Positions 1 to 13,680 of a DNA stretch of 64,000 nt are shown here, piece by piece. The notes beneath the pieces are model-generated. The model did not search any database. It had not been told where the DNA came from and worked only from the letters and a program-made list of their open reading frames with translations. The position numbers were made by a program, and so were the translations under genes. Position 1 is the stretch's first letter, and every line of letters begins with the position of its first letter. This DNA is from Erythrocercus mccallii (lineage: Eukaryota; Chordata; Aves; Passeriformes; Dicruridae), in contig VZRG01001696.1 of NCBI GenBank assembly GCA_013397435.1, forward strand, positions 1 through 64,000, in the 5' to 3' direction.

Positions 1-871
1 CACATGGGCAGCACTGAGGGGCTGCACAGCTGTGATTCAGCCACCTCTGTGTGCCTGGGTGACCCTGTCACACTGGGCAGCGATGAGGGGAAAGGAAGGA
101 CAGGCAGCAAGATCACAGCCCTTGGAGAACCCTCACAAATCCAGTGCCGGGCTAAAATAACAATGTGCAGTCAGACCTTGCTGTGAAATCACAGCTGTGT
201 GAGCCACGTAAAGCCTTGTCAAGGCCAAGCAAGCGTGGGGTTTGTTGTGGGCACAGGTGTGGGAGGGACAGCAGAGCTGCTGCAGCACCACATTTTATTT
301 AGCTGACACTCTGATCACTCCTATTTTACAGCTGTGCCTAAGGCTGGGCAGGCAGGGCAGGAGGGGTAGATGGCACACTCCCAATCCCAGGGAGGATTTT
401 CCATGTTTCACTACAGAATGTACAGCTAAACCGGGATAAATTTCAGAGTCCATAATCTAGTGCTCTCACTGATGCTAATGAAAACTGTTGAAATCCACAA
501 GCCAGCCCATGTGATGTCTGGGTAGCTACAGCATCTCCTAGAAGTAGCTGAGAATACATCACGACATGCCAAAAAGGCCTCAGCATTTGATCTAAATGCT
601 CGTGTGTATTGTTCCTAAGCAGTCCATTAATATATATTGTCCACACTGAGAAAATCTATCAGCTACAATATAGAACATCCTAACTGGTTTTCAACTCTTG
701 CCTGATCCATCATCAGAAATTCTAGCAAATAAATCTAAGTGTGCCGTTTTTGTCAGGATAATAACTTTCAACACAAGGCTTCAGAGCTGGAAAATATTTC
801 CCCCTTATTTATTTTTATGGAGTATCTGTTTCCAATGTGATTGGATTTTTTTTCTTCTCTTCCTCCTCTAG
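1..871 (+). other. OTC: 3' part of the last OTC intron
   Basis: This stretch precedes the terminal OTC exon and contains no recognisable coding exon; the penultimate exon, which should carry the conserved HCLP catalytic-loop region, is not seen and must lie left of the window. The intron ends in a strong polypyrimidine tract at about 846-869 followed by the AG acceptor at 870-871. Reading frames in 4-646 match nothing I recognise. The intron assignment follows from the adjacent exon. Confidence 0.85.
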
Positions 872-931
872 GCTGTCATGGTTTCCCTGCTGACAGATTA
901 CTCACCACAGCTACAAAAACCCACATTTTGA
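872..931 (+). CDS. OTC: Ornithine transcarbamylase, terminal coding exon (partial gene)
   Basis: This exon encodes the C-terminal 19 residues of ornithine transcarbamylase, the mitochondrial matrix enzyme that makes citrulline from ornithine and carbamoyl phosphate. Directly after a polypyrimidine tract and AG acceptor (870-871) the frame reads AVMVSLLTDYSPQLQKPTF and then TGA at 929-931. Apart from Thr in place of Lys at the next-to-last residue, this matches the human C-terminus. The human gene has its last intron at the same place, in phase 0 before this Ala, so both sequence and exon boundary agree. The segment belongs to the C-terminal helix of the ornithine-binding domain; the carbamoyl-phosphate and ornithine motifs are encoded by exons outside the window. 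TSPAN7 follows on the same strand 45.5 kb away, as in mammals. An ORF beginning at 841 in another frame crosses the splice site and is spurious. I see no disabling change in this exon. Confidence 0.95.
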   Translation, partial: AVMVSLLTDYSPQLQKPTF

Positions 932-1060
932 TGCTTGGATTCCTGCCAGGAGAAAAATATTCCTCATCAGCAGAATATTCTGGTCTGCAAACACGTAGAT
1001 CTTCTTCAGAAAGGATCAAGGCAATTTTTTTTAAAATAAAACCATATAGTTAGATGTATA
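932..1060 (+). other. OTC: OTC 3' UTR (approximate end)
   Basis: Sequence after the OTC stop codon up to roughly 20 bases past the first AATAAA. The true cleavage site is not determined. A second AATAAA at 1594-1599 could serve a longer 3' UTR, so the right boundary is an inference. Confidence 0.6.
1035..1040 (+). terminator. OTC: Polyadenylation signal AATAAA of OTC
   Basis: A canonical AATAAA lies 104 bases after the OTC stop codon inside an A/T-rich stretch. The downstream sequence is only weakly GT-rich. An alternative AATAAA is at 1594-1599. It is placed here because it is the first canonical hexamer after the stop. Confidence 0.55.
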
Positions 1061-4000
1061 ATATTACATTACACTCGTGAAAATGTTCAAGACGATAAAC
1101 ACCAGTGAGAAGCTGCTTTTCATCTGGATGCTCCAAGCTGGCCCTCCTTTTTAGGGATCAGCATCATGGAAAACATTCCAAGGTTGTACCTTAACGGTTA
1201 AGTCTACCAGCAGCATAGCTGTGGTATGGTCTACATGCAGGTGTGGTGGGGCTTGCATTGTCTGACTTTGATGCCTAAAGATTTTTAGCTTTTTCATGTA
1301 TTTGTAGCTTTGTAGATTTTTAATATATAGTTGTATCATTTCTAGTGCTTTTCCTGCCCTCTCTCACATTTTAGAACAATAAGCTAACCCTTTCTAACAA
1401 ATCCTTGAAATTCTGTTTAGTCTTATTCTCAAGAAGGGAATTTCTAACAAGGACACCTTGTTTTTCACCAGAATTTGAGAGACATAACAACATATAGGAC
1501 AAATAACCCCCTGCACCAGTTCCAGGGGGGCAGACCCAAGGGTGTGTTACTGAGGTAACTGATCTCCAATTGGATGTACCTGCTAGATATACTAATAAAT
1601 TAACTTTATAAAAATTGTAGAAGTCCTGTATCACATGTGCACAGAGCATATTTGCACACTGAAAGCTTTCTCTAAAGAACTGCTTTTTATCTTACCACTC
1701 TTAATATTGTTTGGAAAGTTTTGTCTTTTGATTCCAGGCAGCAATATGACAGATATAAACCTGTCCCTTAAATTGCTGCTCTTGGGAAGAGTGTGCGGGG
1801 AAGCAGTGCTGCAGTTTGCCTTGGCTGCCTGCACTTCCTGGGCACCCTGGCTCCTGTTCCTGTTCTCCAGCCAACCTCCAAATCCCACTCCTGTTTGACA
1901 CCAAAAATATAGAGACCTTGTGAACATTATCCTCCTCCATGGCATTCCTGTGGGCTGACACGGGGGATATTGCTGTGGAATTGGAATAGAGCTGTTTCCA
2001 CGGAGCTGGATGCAGCAAAGAGAGACAGCCAGAAGGAACTGGTTCATTCTGTGCCTAGCTCCCCTAGGCTTTCATTCCCCAAACAGAATTTTGGCTAAAG
2101 AAGTGAGTATTCAATTTTTTTTCCTAAGCAAACACAGGGGGCACCACATGATGGAACTTATACAGCTTCTTTGCAGAAATTGCTGCATTTTGCACTGCAA
2201 CACAGCATACATTTCAGCTAATCCCTCTCAGTAGTAAACAAACTCATGATATTTGTAGTTTTTGTCATATCTGGGTATGGGCATTTAACATTTCAGGTAA
2301 AGCTTTGACTTAGCTATTAACAGACACCACCTTTGTTGTTTCTAAACCATTTCAATTTTTTTTCCCCCACTGTAATACTGGGACAATGTCTGCGATGTTT
2401 AAAAAAAAAAATCTGCAAATGCGTTTGCATTTTCTGACCAGCTGCAAAACATTATTAAGTTCCTTTCTAAATTGGAGTTCACTGCAGGGCCACACATGAC
2501 TGAAATGAAAATAAAGGTACTTTTTTTCTATCTATCTATTTACAATTGATTTCTTGGTCTTGCAGGCATTTGTGTGTGTCTTGTTAAGATTAACATTTTC
2601 CTTTACAACATTACACGGGTTTCAATAATTCAGTGAACATTTACACTTCAGCAGAGATATAGCTGCATCAATGATGTAGGAATAGGGTATGCGCTAGAAA
2701 TCAATGTTTTACTTCCCAGTTGAGCATGTGGAGGAAAATGCATGGAATACAGTATATTTCTGGCTGCAGTAAGTCCCATTTTTTGAATTAGGTTCCAGCT
2801 CAGCAAGATATGTAGAGGTATGATTGGTCCTTTTGGACCTGGTAAGCTATTCGTGTGCTCAGAATTGAAGATGTCCTTATTGACCTGATTTTAGTGGTAT
2901 CTGAGAGTAAGACAACTCACTTTGCCAGTCCTTTCATAAAAACCACATGAATATCAGTTTTATGGTGTTGTTCGATGTACTGTCAGTGAAATCACTCACA
3001 TTTATAATACCAAACCTGTGTTGCTAAATGTTTCATGGTGAACAGTTTAACAATCCTGCTCTTCTTTTGATTCTCAGTGCTTTGATTAGAGCTAACGTGC
3101 GTCTTGGTTATTGCTGACTCTTTTTGTACTCAGGAATCTGAGCAGGATGCCAGACAGCTGAATCCCCTTGACATTTTTATAACACATGCATAGAGCTGCT
3201 GGCATAGCATGTGAGTAAGAGGGTCCAGCATTTCCAGGAGGGTAATTTCACCTCATTCTATTACTCTGTAAACATATACAGCAAAGGATGACAGTTCCTG
3301 ATAACTGGCACAAGCTGCTCACACCGTGAGCTGTTCTGGTGCTTTATAGAAATACTGGGTGGACTTTACATGTCCTGAGCACTGGATTCCACTGTGTGGA
3401 ATCACCGAACCTCCTACACCCTCCTGCATGTGCAATACCCAGCCTGTGTGCTGGGAGCCAACATCCCAGCAGACAGATTTATGGAACATGTGTAGACTGT
3501 CTGCACAGTGCTCACAGAGCAGATCTGACACTTCCTAGAGGCATTGGATTGGTACCAAGTAGACTTTCTGCCCCACAGACCCTGAAATATGGTGCCCTGA
3601 AGGGTTTTTGTTATGCCTGTAGGGACTTTCACTGCCTTGACATACAGCAGAACAGCACTGCATGGATTAATCCACTTGGGCAGGTTAAGCATCCTGGGAT
3701 TGCTGAGTGGTAGCTGTGGTAGTGTGCAAGACAGCATTATGATGCCACCCAGACTCCTCATTAATTCATTGCTTGAATTTACTAGTGATGACTGAAAATG
3801 TGGTGAATAAGGGAAACAGCAATAATGTAGGGAGATTTTCTATGGGGGAAAACAGTTTATCAGCATTCAAAGGGCTTAAGCCAAATGCATAACAGGTAGC
3901 AGTCAGTAACAGCCTACGGTGTTTTTCCTTACATTTATTATGCTTTAATCATTAAGTCTGCTGTTTTCCTTGTTGAGTGCTCTTGAAGGATGGGATGTTG

Positions 4001-6250
4001 TTTTCTCTGTGTTTCTACAGAGATGCTCCTACCTGGCTCCTGATAGCCTAGACCTTCCTTCCACAAAAGTCCTGCTCTTCTGTTTGACACAGAGAACAGC
4101 ACTGAGTCAGTTCAGGTCTATCAAGTCTTACCCACATCTGGCTCATTCAATAATCCCCTGGTCCAATATCTCATCCCACACATCTGCACAGCTGTGCTCT
4201 GGCCCCTCTCCAGGACCCTGCACAGGTGGGGGCAGCTGCCAGCCTAATCTATCTCCTGCTCAGAGGCACAAGGGGTGGACTGACCCCTCTGTGCTGTTCC
4301 TCTTCCCTGCAGGGCTGGCTGTGTGCTCCTGCTTGTGCAGGCACACCCAGACCACACAGACAGGCAGGCACTGAGGTTGTGCTGTGTCCCAAGAGGCCAT
4401 GCTCTTGCTAACTTTGGTGCCCAAAGTCCAGATGCGAATCCAAAGTTAGTACTTAATCTGCCTCTGATTCCAGCTGAGGCCACGGGGGACCACAGGGGCC
4501 CAGAGGTACTTTAATGTCGTTTTAGACAGCTGGGAGTCTTGGAGACAACTGCACAGATCCGGCAGATATGACACAGGACACAGGACCAATGGGACATCCT
4601 ATAGCACCTCAGATGGCCCCAAATCCAGTGCTTTAGCAACCCCTTCCTCACTATATTCATGGCCCATAGGGGATTACTCCTATTCTATGCCTGGAAAGAA
4701 AAGTGCAGGATTGCTTGTTAGCAGTTCACAGAGTCTGTAAATACTTGTTCTGCAGCGCATTAACAGCAGTGGGGAGACGCTTTGATTATCTGTGTGTGGT
4801 CTTCCAAAAGTGATCTAACATTAACTAGAGATTTAGTAGATAGAGAGGAGCAGAAAACTTCTTTATAATTTTCTCAAGGAGGAAGAACAGCATTTTTTCC
4901 TGTGTACTACAAGGAAGACAGCACAGTAACCACAGCAGGTAAGAGGCCTGTGGAAAGAATTTGCCAATTATTAGTATAACTTAGGAAGGACTGAGCGGGG
5001 AGCCTGGACAGCCAGGAGAGAACAAAGTAAAAATTCTCAAACAGAATTAAATATTTTATTTGAGCCAGCTTACATCCAGAATGACACCACATAGAGCAGA
5101 TTTATTCATTGTGTGGTAGCGGAAGAAGCCACCTGTGAAAGTCTGAGCTGCTAAAAGGGAAATACAGGATTAACTAAATAGTGAGGAAGCACCAAAGTTT
5201 GGATGCCTGAATTCCTCTGGAACTCCTGAATTAATGTTTGCCTCTCATGAGACAGGGCTGTAAGTAATCCAGAATTATCTCGCTGCCTTTCAAATTTTGT
5301 GAGAGAAGGAAGAGAGCTGCACGAAGGTCTGAGCAATGCTCTGAACTGATCATTCAGTCTGGGGAAAGATTTCATGGCTGAGCTGAGATGTATTGAGTTT
5401 AGTTTTGTTTTCCAGGAATGTATAATACTGGTGGAAAGCCTGAAAAATAGATTTCACACAAAGGGAAAGGTTTCTTCTTCCATGTCTCCCATTTCTCAGC
5501 TAATCACTTGGTTAATGTATTGAGAAAATAAACAGTGCTTTTTTTGATTATTTTGCCATGTCTCTTTAGCCAGCTGCCTTTCAAATGCAGAGCCCAGAAT
5601 TTCTGGGTCTTGCCCAAGGTTATGTGTACAGAGACACTTCATAAGCCACAATCAACCTTTAATTCAGCCCAGCATTTGCTCTCATGACTAATGGGATACA
5701 GCTATTTGCAAGGTTATTTGATTCTTACACAATCTTGTTACCAGCTTTTTGAAGAAATCCCAAACCTTTGTGGCCTCTATAAAGGCTGATGATCCCTTCC
5801 ATGTGTATGTGTGTAGAGGATTTTTCTCTAGGGGCAGGAAATCGGAGGTGCCTCCATACAGACAACAGATCCTTCACAGCCACAGTGAAAGCACTGCCCG
5901 CCCTTGCCAAATCCCTTGGAAAGTTCCTTGTGGTCTGCATTATATGCTAGAGGATTAACGAATGCTGTTGCTCTTTAATGGGCCTATTTTCAGGGGATTG
6001 GCACTCATGCAAAGTAGGCTCCAACACAAGCATAATATATCTAGAAAGAGGGACAAGCACCAAGATCTGCAATCTTTGCTGATCAAAGTTTACTGACTTG
6101 AGCCAAAACTTAATTCCAGCTGTAAGGAACAGCAGTGATAGCTGAAGAAGAGTACTGAAGAGCTGGCAGGGCAAATGCAGGTCATGCTTAGTGATTTAAA
6201 TGCAAAATAATATTATCTGAAGGGAAAAAGCTAAACTACCCACATGAGTT
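1061..6250. other. Intergenic spacer, no supported gene
   Basis: The DNA is largely A/T-rich with few CpGs. Frames of 60-138 codons occur on both strands (for example 1631-2047 minus and 3339-3713 plus), but they overlap one another, lack recognisable motifs and have no clear splice context. Short simple tracts include T and A runs around 2349-2412 and a (TCTA)n stretch near 2528-2542. I see no RNA gene or intact mobile element. Confidence 0.6.
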
Positions 6251-6452
6251 ATAGAATCATAGAGTCACAGAGGTTTGGGTCAGAAAGGACCTTAAAGATC
6301 TTCTTGTTTCAACCATCCTGCCTCAGGCAGGGACACCTTCCACTAGGCCAGGCTGCTCAAGGCCCTGTCCAACCTGACCTTGAACTCTCCCAGGGATGGG
6401 GCACCCACAAGTTCCCTGGACAACCTGTTCCAGTGGCCTACCAACCCTGAAG
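6251..6452 (-). mobile_element. CR1-type LINE, 3'-end fragment
   Basis: The left edge carries the ATAGAATCATAGAGTCACAG type terminal motif of CR1 read on the opposite strand. It is followed by the characteristic order: tttgggt, aaggaccttaaagatc, caggcagggacacc, ccactaggccaggctgctcaa, ccttgaactctcccagggatgggg, and caacctgttccagtg. CR1 ends in short repeats of this kind, not in poly-A, and is usually truncated at its 5' end, so only the 3' tail is present and the element lies on the minus strand. No reverse-transcriptase reading frame remains. The right boundary is approximate, and the sequence has diverged enough to be an old insertion. Confidence 0.88.
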
Positions 6453-9400
6453 TTATGAGACTTCACAGGTCCCTCTCCATCTCACAGTCAGCAAGATCAA
6501 TGGTATTGCACCTGACTGATCTCTGTCCTGCCTCACCTGGTGCCCCCACCCATTCCCTGAAGGTGAGGGAAATGTCCTCACCTGGTGCCAGTCCTGGCCA
6601 GTTTGGACTCTTGGAGGAGAAGCACTCCATGGCTCCCTTGCTGCCCACATGGCCCATTCCCTGCTGCTGGGCAGCAGGCTGTGTGGCGTGGGAGTGTCCC
6701 AGCCCTGAGAGGTGGGAATCCCACCACGGCTCCAAGTTTGGCCTGTGTGATCCACAATCCCTCTGCAGCCCCAGTGTAGGACACCTGCTGCAGAAGGTAA
6801 AGATGAGGCTCATCACAGTAATGCCAACTCAGTGGTGTTAAAACACCTGTTTTGGTGACACAAACCAAGTTCTGCTTGTGGCCCAAAATGGAGGCCAACT
6901 TTCCCATCCTGTTCCCAATTCTGTGCCCAGGTGAACGTGGCTGGGTGTTGCTGTGCCAAAGGGTTGTGTTTGACAGACTGCCAGCCACCACTGCCTGGGT
7001 TCTGTGCCACGCACAGTGCTCATGGCTAGCTGTTGTTCTTGTTTGCGTAACAAAGAAAGAAAACCTTAAGCACCTGAAATGAGAAACACTGTAGTGCACA
7101 CACAGAAAAAGTGTCCTGGTGAGTCCAAGTCCAGGCAGCTGCACACAAACATTGGCTTAGGTTAGAAAGGAGGGGGTCAGAGTGCTCTCCTGATGTGTTC
7201 CTGCTGGCAGGGCAGCCTGCTGTGCTCTCTGGTGGTGTCAGGATGGGATCTGCACTGCTCTGGCTGCCCAGGAGGCTCTGCTGCATGCCTGGGGCATGCC
7301 CTCCCCATGGATGGCCTTCAGCCATCTGCAAAGCACTGTCCCACTGATGGGTGGGACATCCTGTGACCTCCTGCTCCTGCCCTGTGCCAGGGGCTGAACT
7401 GCCACCTCAGGGCAGCCTCACTGGGGCAGGTTTGTTCCTGTCCTGCAAACCGCAAGAATGGAGCCCCACAGATGGTGGGGCTGCTAATGGTGGTGCACTG
7501 CTCTTGTCCCAGGGCAGACTGAAATGTTTGTAATTGATGTCACTTGAAATACATCTGCTTACTTTGGGAATTCAACTAATTGAAAAGAAATGTCTGCCAG
7601 CTCCACAGGATCCCTGCATGATTCACCAGCAGGCTTATGAGACCCACTCCACAGCTCAGATTTCTGACTTCAGTCCCAGAGCAGTTTTGGGGGATTCCTG
7701 AGGACAGGGTGCTAGAGGGGGAATGGCACAAGCACCTCTCCAGGGCATTTCAGAGTAGCCTTGTGGGCTCCTCTGGGGCACTGCCACCTGCAGCAGGACA
7801 CAGCCACCTCTGAAGGGAGCAGAGGCAGGATGTCTAAACCACTTTAAACTCAGACTGACTTCAAGCAATGAAATGTCTTAATCCCAATCCAACAATTACA
7901 GAACACACCTCATGTGGTGATCTATACATATGCCTTATAGACACATAATCCTATAATGGAGAGCTATTGATAATACGGTCTACAGAGAAAGAAGAGAGAG
8001 CTTTCAGATCCCCCTGACTTAATCCCCTGTGCCGTGACACAGCTGGGTCTTTCTTAAGTCCATTTGTAACCCTGAATTTCCTGTGTTTTGTGTAATTTCA
8101 ATGTCCCATGTTTTTCTTTAAATTTCTCCCACATTCTTGCAGTGGGAGGAACTTTAAAACATGTAGCTAAATAACTTGATTTTGAGAAGCACTGCAGAGG
8201 AGATAGGGGAAGATGTATATAATTTGTCTCCTACCAGCTTTATGAATGTCTCTCTCTCAGGAAAGGTAACAATTCCATCCAGAAATAATTCCATTAGACA
8301 TGAAATATCAGAGCTGTGAATCACTGGGCATTACAGAGCATCTTCCCAGCAGGAGACAATCCAAAAACTGCACCAGAGAGAGAAGTTTAATTCTTATTGT
8401 AACACTAGGGAGGACAATGCAATCAAATACAGCTATAGGAAGTTGCAGTACAGCAGAACTATCTATTTTACTAATTTTCTTCCTGGGAAAACAAAACCAG
8501 GAGATTATACTTATTCTCCCAGCAATACTGTTGATTTGCTCAGGGTAGTAACTAGGATTCGCAAGACTGCAATTAAGGACTCAGAAAAGCATGTCAAATA
8601 AATTCCTCTGAAAGACTATTGTAGTGACTATGCACAAATTACTTCTAGGTGTCCATATAGCAGGAACAATGGGCCTGCCAAGGAAAAGCTTTTTTGATGT
8701 TTTGAGAGGGCAGTATGTCCAACCTGTATTAGAGATTTCTAAGGGCAGGATGGATCCTGAATTGGGGGGCAGTCAGTTATTGCCACTTGGAGGGGTTTAG
8801 CTCTGACCATGGGGAAACGTCACTGGTTTTTTGTTCTTGTCTCTGCAGCTTGAGAGAACTCCACTCTTTCACTGTACATGTGAATGACTATGGGAGCATA
8901 GGGTGGGCCTCTGAGATGGTGATAATTAGGCAGGGCAGTTGTTTCACCTGTGACTTTTAGGACTTGCCCCATCCTGCAAAGAGACAAAGCTGTTTCCCAG
9001 TGCTTGCTGCTGATGCTCAGGGCCACGGTGCATTTTCCTATTCTTCCCCATTGCTGTCCCCACGGACAGAAAAAGGATCACAAACATGTTTATTCTGAAC
9101 ACTGTATATTGCAAGTAACAATAATCAGGGTCCTGCTGACTTGAGAGGTTAATTTATAGACATGGGACCTAACCTTTGAGAGAAATAAATCCACAGAAAT
9201 TGCATGGACCTTAAGCACTCAGTATCTCTGAAAGCAAGCTCATACTGACTGTCTCAAGGTTACTGCTGCCTGTGAGAAACAGGTGTCAAAGGCTATAACA
9301 CAAAAAATAAAGGAGGTCCTTGTAGGTTGTTAGCTAGGCAGCTAGAAAGGTAATCTGCAGAGTATTTACCTTACGTGGCTTAACTGGATTAGCCTCTACA

Positions 9401-12400
9401 TACTAAATGTCTGGACTGTCTCCAAAAGAGTTCCTTTCCTTGCAGCAATCCTCTTTTTCAACCAGTTGTTGGGGAGCCATTGCTCACAGACTGCCTGGTT
9501 GTCTGATGCCAGGATGAAGATGGAGAACTTGTCTTACAGGGGCTGTTTGCAGAAGCAAACACAGGACATGCTTAAGCAAATGCTTAAGCAGGAGAGCACT
9601 CTTTGCAGCAAAACTTCTGCAAAAACTGGGAGCAGCTTTTCCAGTTGCAGTTGTGATAGTATCAAAACACTTTGCCAATCCAGTTTTTCATAGTAGAGTC
9701 ATTTTTTTTCAGGAAATTTTACTTGTCTTTGAGTTTTTTCAGCAGGCTACTGAAGGCAATATGTGTCCTTTAACCTAGGTGTTTAGCTGGTGAGAAGACA
9801 GAGACCCAGGTGCCTGCCAGCTTTGGGGATCCTCCTATCCCAAGCCTCTGAGTCCATGGCTGCCTGAAAACCTGGGCTTGTAGTCTGAACATCCTGGAGC
9901 CACCTCCAGAGTTTGGCACTGAGGTGCTTGGCAGGTGACTGTTCTGTAGCCAGGATCTTAATTCTGTTTTTCAGAGACTTTCAGCACTATCAGAATTATC
10001 AAATTCATCCCCTTCTCTCAGTCCTAGAATTCCCAACGCATCTCTCAGCTTACCAGGACCCAGGAATGTAAGACAGTGAGGAGCAAAGGCCTGAAATGAG
10101 AATTTTTTTACAAAAAAAACTCCCACTCTTAAATAATGAATGCAATGTGATGCTCCATTTATGTCATATATTGCCTGTAAACACAAAAATAAGAGTAAAG
10201 CAATCCTACATTTGTCTGAGAGGAAAAATTCTGGAACAGAATGAGAGCTGCCAGAGATGCCTGGATCTATAGAGAAATGCCTGCACAGCAAAGAGGTGGA
10301 TGTCCAACGTGGCAAAAGACCTTGCTGAAATCATTTATGATGTATTTTCTGCATCTGCCTTGATCTATCAGAAGGCCTTCAGTGTGTCCTTCATAATTCC
10401 CCATGCTTTTTCTTCTTAAACTTCAGTCTCTGCATCCTCAATGGCATTGTGATCTCATGTGAAATACAAGGGGAATGCCCTTCTGGTCTCTGAATGCCAT
10501 TTTGCATTAAACTGGGTGCTGGCCATCAGCAAGTGAGATGAGCCACTCCAAACATAGATTTAAACATTTCTGTGCACTAATCCACACAAAGTCATAAGCA
10601 GAATGATTTATCATGTGTGTGCATAAGTGTAGGGAAAAAAAAAAGTCTTGAGAACTGCGCTGAGGTGATCTATGTCCTGGCTAGAAATGTGTTAAGTTGG
10701 TAAAGGCTGGGCAAAAATAATAAGAGGGGGATGATTCACTGATTCTCACCTGCCTTCTACCAAATAAATCACAACGGCTGGCTGTGCCTCCCTTGAGATT
10801 CTTATTTTTTCTGCTCTCCCCCCAGGCACAATGAAAGGGGCTTTTCTTCCGCTTGAACTGACCTTTGGCAAACATTTCCCTTCCAATTAATATCTAAAAT
10901 GTCCTTGTGGACTGCTGTTTCTGGAGACAGCAGGGAGATGGTTCTGAAGCCACTAGCACAAGAGTCAGGGCAGAGAATAATTACCTGAATTCATAAGGTT
11001 AATTCCAGTCTAGACAAAGGCAGGGAGAAGTTAACTAGAGGTCTTCTTTGGAGAACGATATGTTTGTTTTCCTGGACTCTCTGGTCTCCCTGTGCTGGCT
11101 GCTATCTCTATTCTGTGATTATTTCTCTTATGGACTGTTGAGCAATTACTGTGTCTGAGCACTGGGCTCACTGTCCTCATGTCATTATCAGTTTTATAGC
11201 CCAGTGGGAGCCTCCCAGGAATGAGGCTTTGACTGGGGTTTGACCGGGTTCACTGGACTAAATGGAAAGACAGCAGGATGGGCGTAGGTGTTTGGCAGTG
11301 GGGAAGTCGTTGCCTAACTAAACCAAAGAAATTTTATTAAAAACATTCATCAAAACCTTTCTGCATGCAAACTTAAAGGTAAAGCCTAGAATCTAATAAA
11401 CAATCTCATTAAAAAGGACCAGGAAAGCCAGAAGAGGTAAAAGAAAAACATCAGATTAATGACTGCAGGAAATTCAAGCATTGCACTGAACATTTTCTTG
11501 TCCAGACCAAGTTCTCTGGATTTTGCAAACTCTTGCTAAGGGGACAATATTGCAGGCAAATTACTGGCTGGAGACTGGCTGTGTGATGTGCTGTGAAACA
11601 CTTGGGTTTTCGTGGTACAATTGTCTGGATTTCATGGCACTGCCATGTCAAGCCAGTGATGTTAACAGTGGTGTTACCCTCAGGATGGATGAAGGACATG
11701 ATGTAAGCAGTGAAAAGAGGTAAGATCCTTCAAGGCAGGGTTTTTGTCACACAACTCTCATGTGCTCGTGGGCAAGGGTGACTGAAATGGGATGAACAGT
11801 GGTCCACTGCTTGTGCATTTTTTGGTGAGGGGCACATACACTGTTGTATCATCCCTTCTTCCCCAGCTGGTCCATGTCTTTAGGTCATGAGCCTCCTTAC
11901 TGGCTTTGGTGACATCAGTTTTGCCCCCTTGCTGCAATATTTTCTTTCTTTGGCAGTCGTATCCCTCTCAAGACCTCTTTTTACTTCTCTGTTTATTCCT
12001 TCAATGCTTCTCATCAATGGCTTCCTCTGTTCTTCTCCTTGCTTCCTTTGAAATGAGAATCTCACAGCGCATTGCTCATCCTCTCTGCATTCCAGCCACA
12101 TCCTCTTATGCACTTACAAGAGCCATTCCTTAACCTGAAAGTAATCTTTCTAGGCTAAAACATCAACATCCTTTGCATTTTCCTTCCCTTCCCTTGGTCA
12201 TCACCATTCTTCTTGACCTCAGAGGTCTCTCATTGACCACTCTAACCATCTTTCAGGTCCACTGTAAGATGAACTTCCACAGCCTGAGTTACTTGCTGTG
12301 CCCAACATGGTATTTGTAATAGTCCACTGTGAGGGGAATTTATGAATCCTTCCCCTCTTGGCCTTCCTAGTATGAAAACAATTAAATCTAATGCATGTGC

Positions 12401-13680
12401 ACTGATAAAGCAATTTCCTTCCCTGCTCTATTCCTTTCTGCTTCTGTCTTCCTAATAAATATATCAAGCACAAATATTCTCTTTTCCCGTTCCAGACTTC
12501 TGACCATTTATTTACTTTGATGCCTTGGTGATTTGCATCCTCTGCAATGATGCCAGAAATCCCAGCCCCATTTGCCTGGATATCCAGTTTCCCACTGAGT
12601 GCACACATGCTTTCCTCATCATGGAAGGGGGGCCCTTCTGATACCAGTCTTGAAAATCTGCATTTTGCAGGCATTTTCATTGTGCTGCCTACACAGCAGT
12701 GCCAATCAAGCATGATGGTGCAGGCGGCCAAGGAGATGAAAAGGCCTATTCTGTGTGGTGCTTTGCCCCCATATTTACATGCGTGTGGCTGAGCTATTCA
12801 TAGGCATTACGTGATCTCTTTAAATGGGGCCGAGTATGTGAGGAGGAGGCAGTGTGAAAGTGTGTGAAGGGCTGGCCTGTGACTGGGGTTTTGATGCCAG
12901 CTCTGTCACTGCTTTGGCATGCTCTGACAAGTCACCTGCTTGTGCCTCTGTTTCCCCACCTTTGAAACAGGGATAATTTTGCTTACCCTATTTTCCAAGT
13001 GCTTTGAGACTGAGTGATAAAATATGCTAAGCAATAACCATACGCTGTTGTTTTTCCTGTGCCATTCTTTCTCATTATGTGTCACTCCAACTGGTTTCAT
13101 CTGTGGCTAAATTAATCCATGGGCATGTGAAGGAGTCCTACATTTTACGTTTTTCACAGCATGATGGCAGAGGCATTGCAGTGCTCTCTAACTTGCAGGT
13201 ACTAATGCAGCACAAATAAAAATTATAATAAAAGCACCTGTCCTGGAGCTGTGGACAGTGCTACAAAAGGGAATGCTAAGTGTCTGCACTCAATAATGGG
13301 GATCTAAAGTGACTTCTTGGGACATTTTATAGTCAGAGGGTTGTCTGAAAAAGATCCCATATGGGATGTAAATTGCATGTGTTGCTACCATATGCTTGGG
13401 GAAGCAAGATCTGTTTGTTCTATTAGAAAAGAGGAGCCTGCTGAATTCAAACCAGAAGTCAGGTACACCTCGTGTTCATCCCAGCTTGTGTTAGGGCTGT
13501 AGCAGTTTTTTATTCTTTCTCTTTTGAGTGCTGCAAAGAGCTCAGTTTGGTGAGGCTGAGCTTCTGTCACAGGGAATTTGTTTATTATTTGTGAAGGCAT
13601 GTATCACATCCTGGTTGTAAACTGTATTTTCCCTCCTAAGGGGAAAAAAACCCATATGAGCTTCCCCATACAACATAGGA
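6453..13680. other. Intergenic spacer, no supported gene
   Basis: About 6.5-7.8 kb is more G/C-rich than its surroundings and therefore holds many overlapping open frames on both strands (up to 188 codons at 6578-7144 minus). The overlap in several frames and the lack of known motifs argue against coding. The rest is A/T-rich. A 170-codon minus frame at 12219-12731 was examined and not recognised. A 12-bp direct repeat with core atgcttaagca is at about 9568-9591. Nothing else in this stretch is assignable by eye. Confidence 0.55.

Noticed and set aside
841..1053. 70-codon plus-strand frame over the OTC exon
   Set aside because: It begins in the intron, crosses the splice acceptor and reads the OTC exon in the wrong frame.
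6578..7144. 188-codon minus-strand frame
   Set aside because: Several mutually overlapping frames on both strands, locally raised G/C, no domain and adjacency to a CR1 relic point to chance.
12219..12731. 170-codon minus-strand frame considered as a possible retroelement or gene exon
   Set aside because: No family motif was recognised, there is no splice or promoter context, and a competing plus-strand frame overlaps it.
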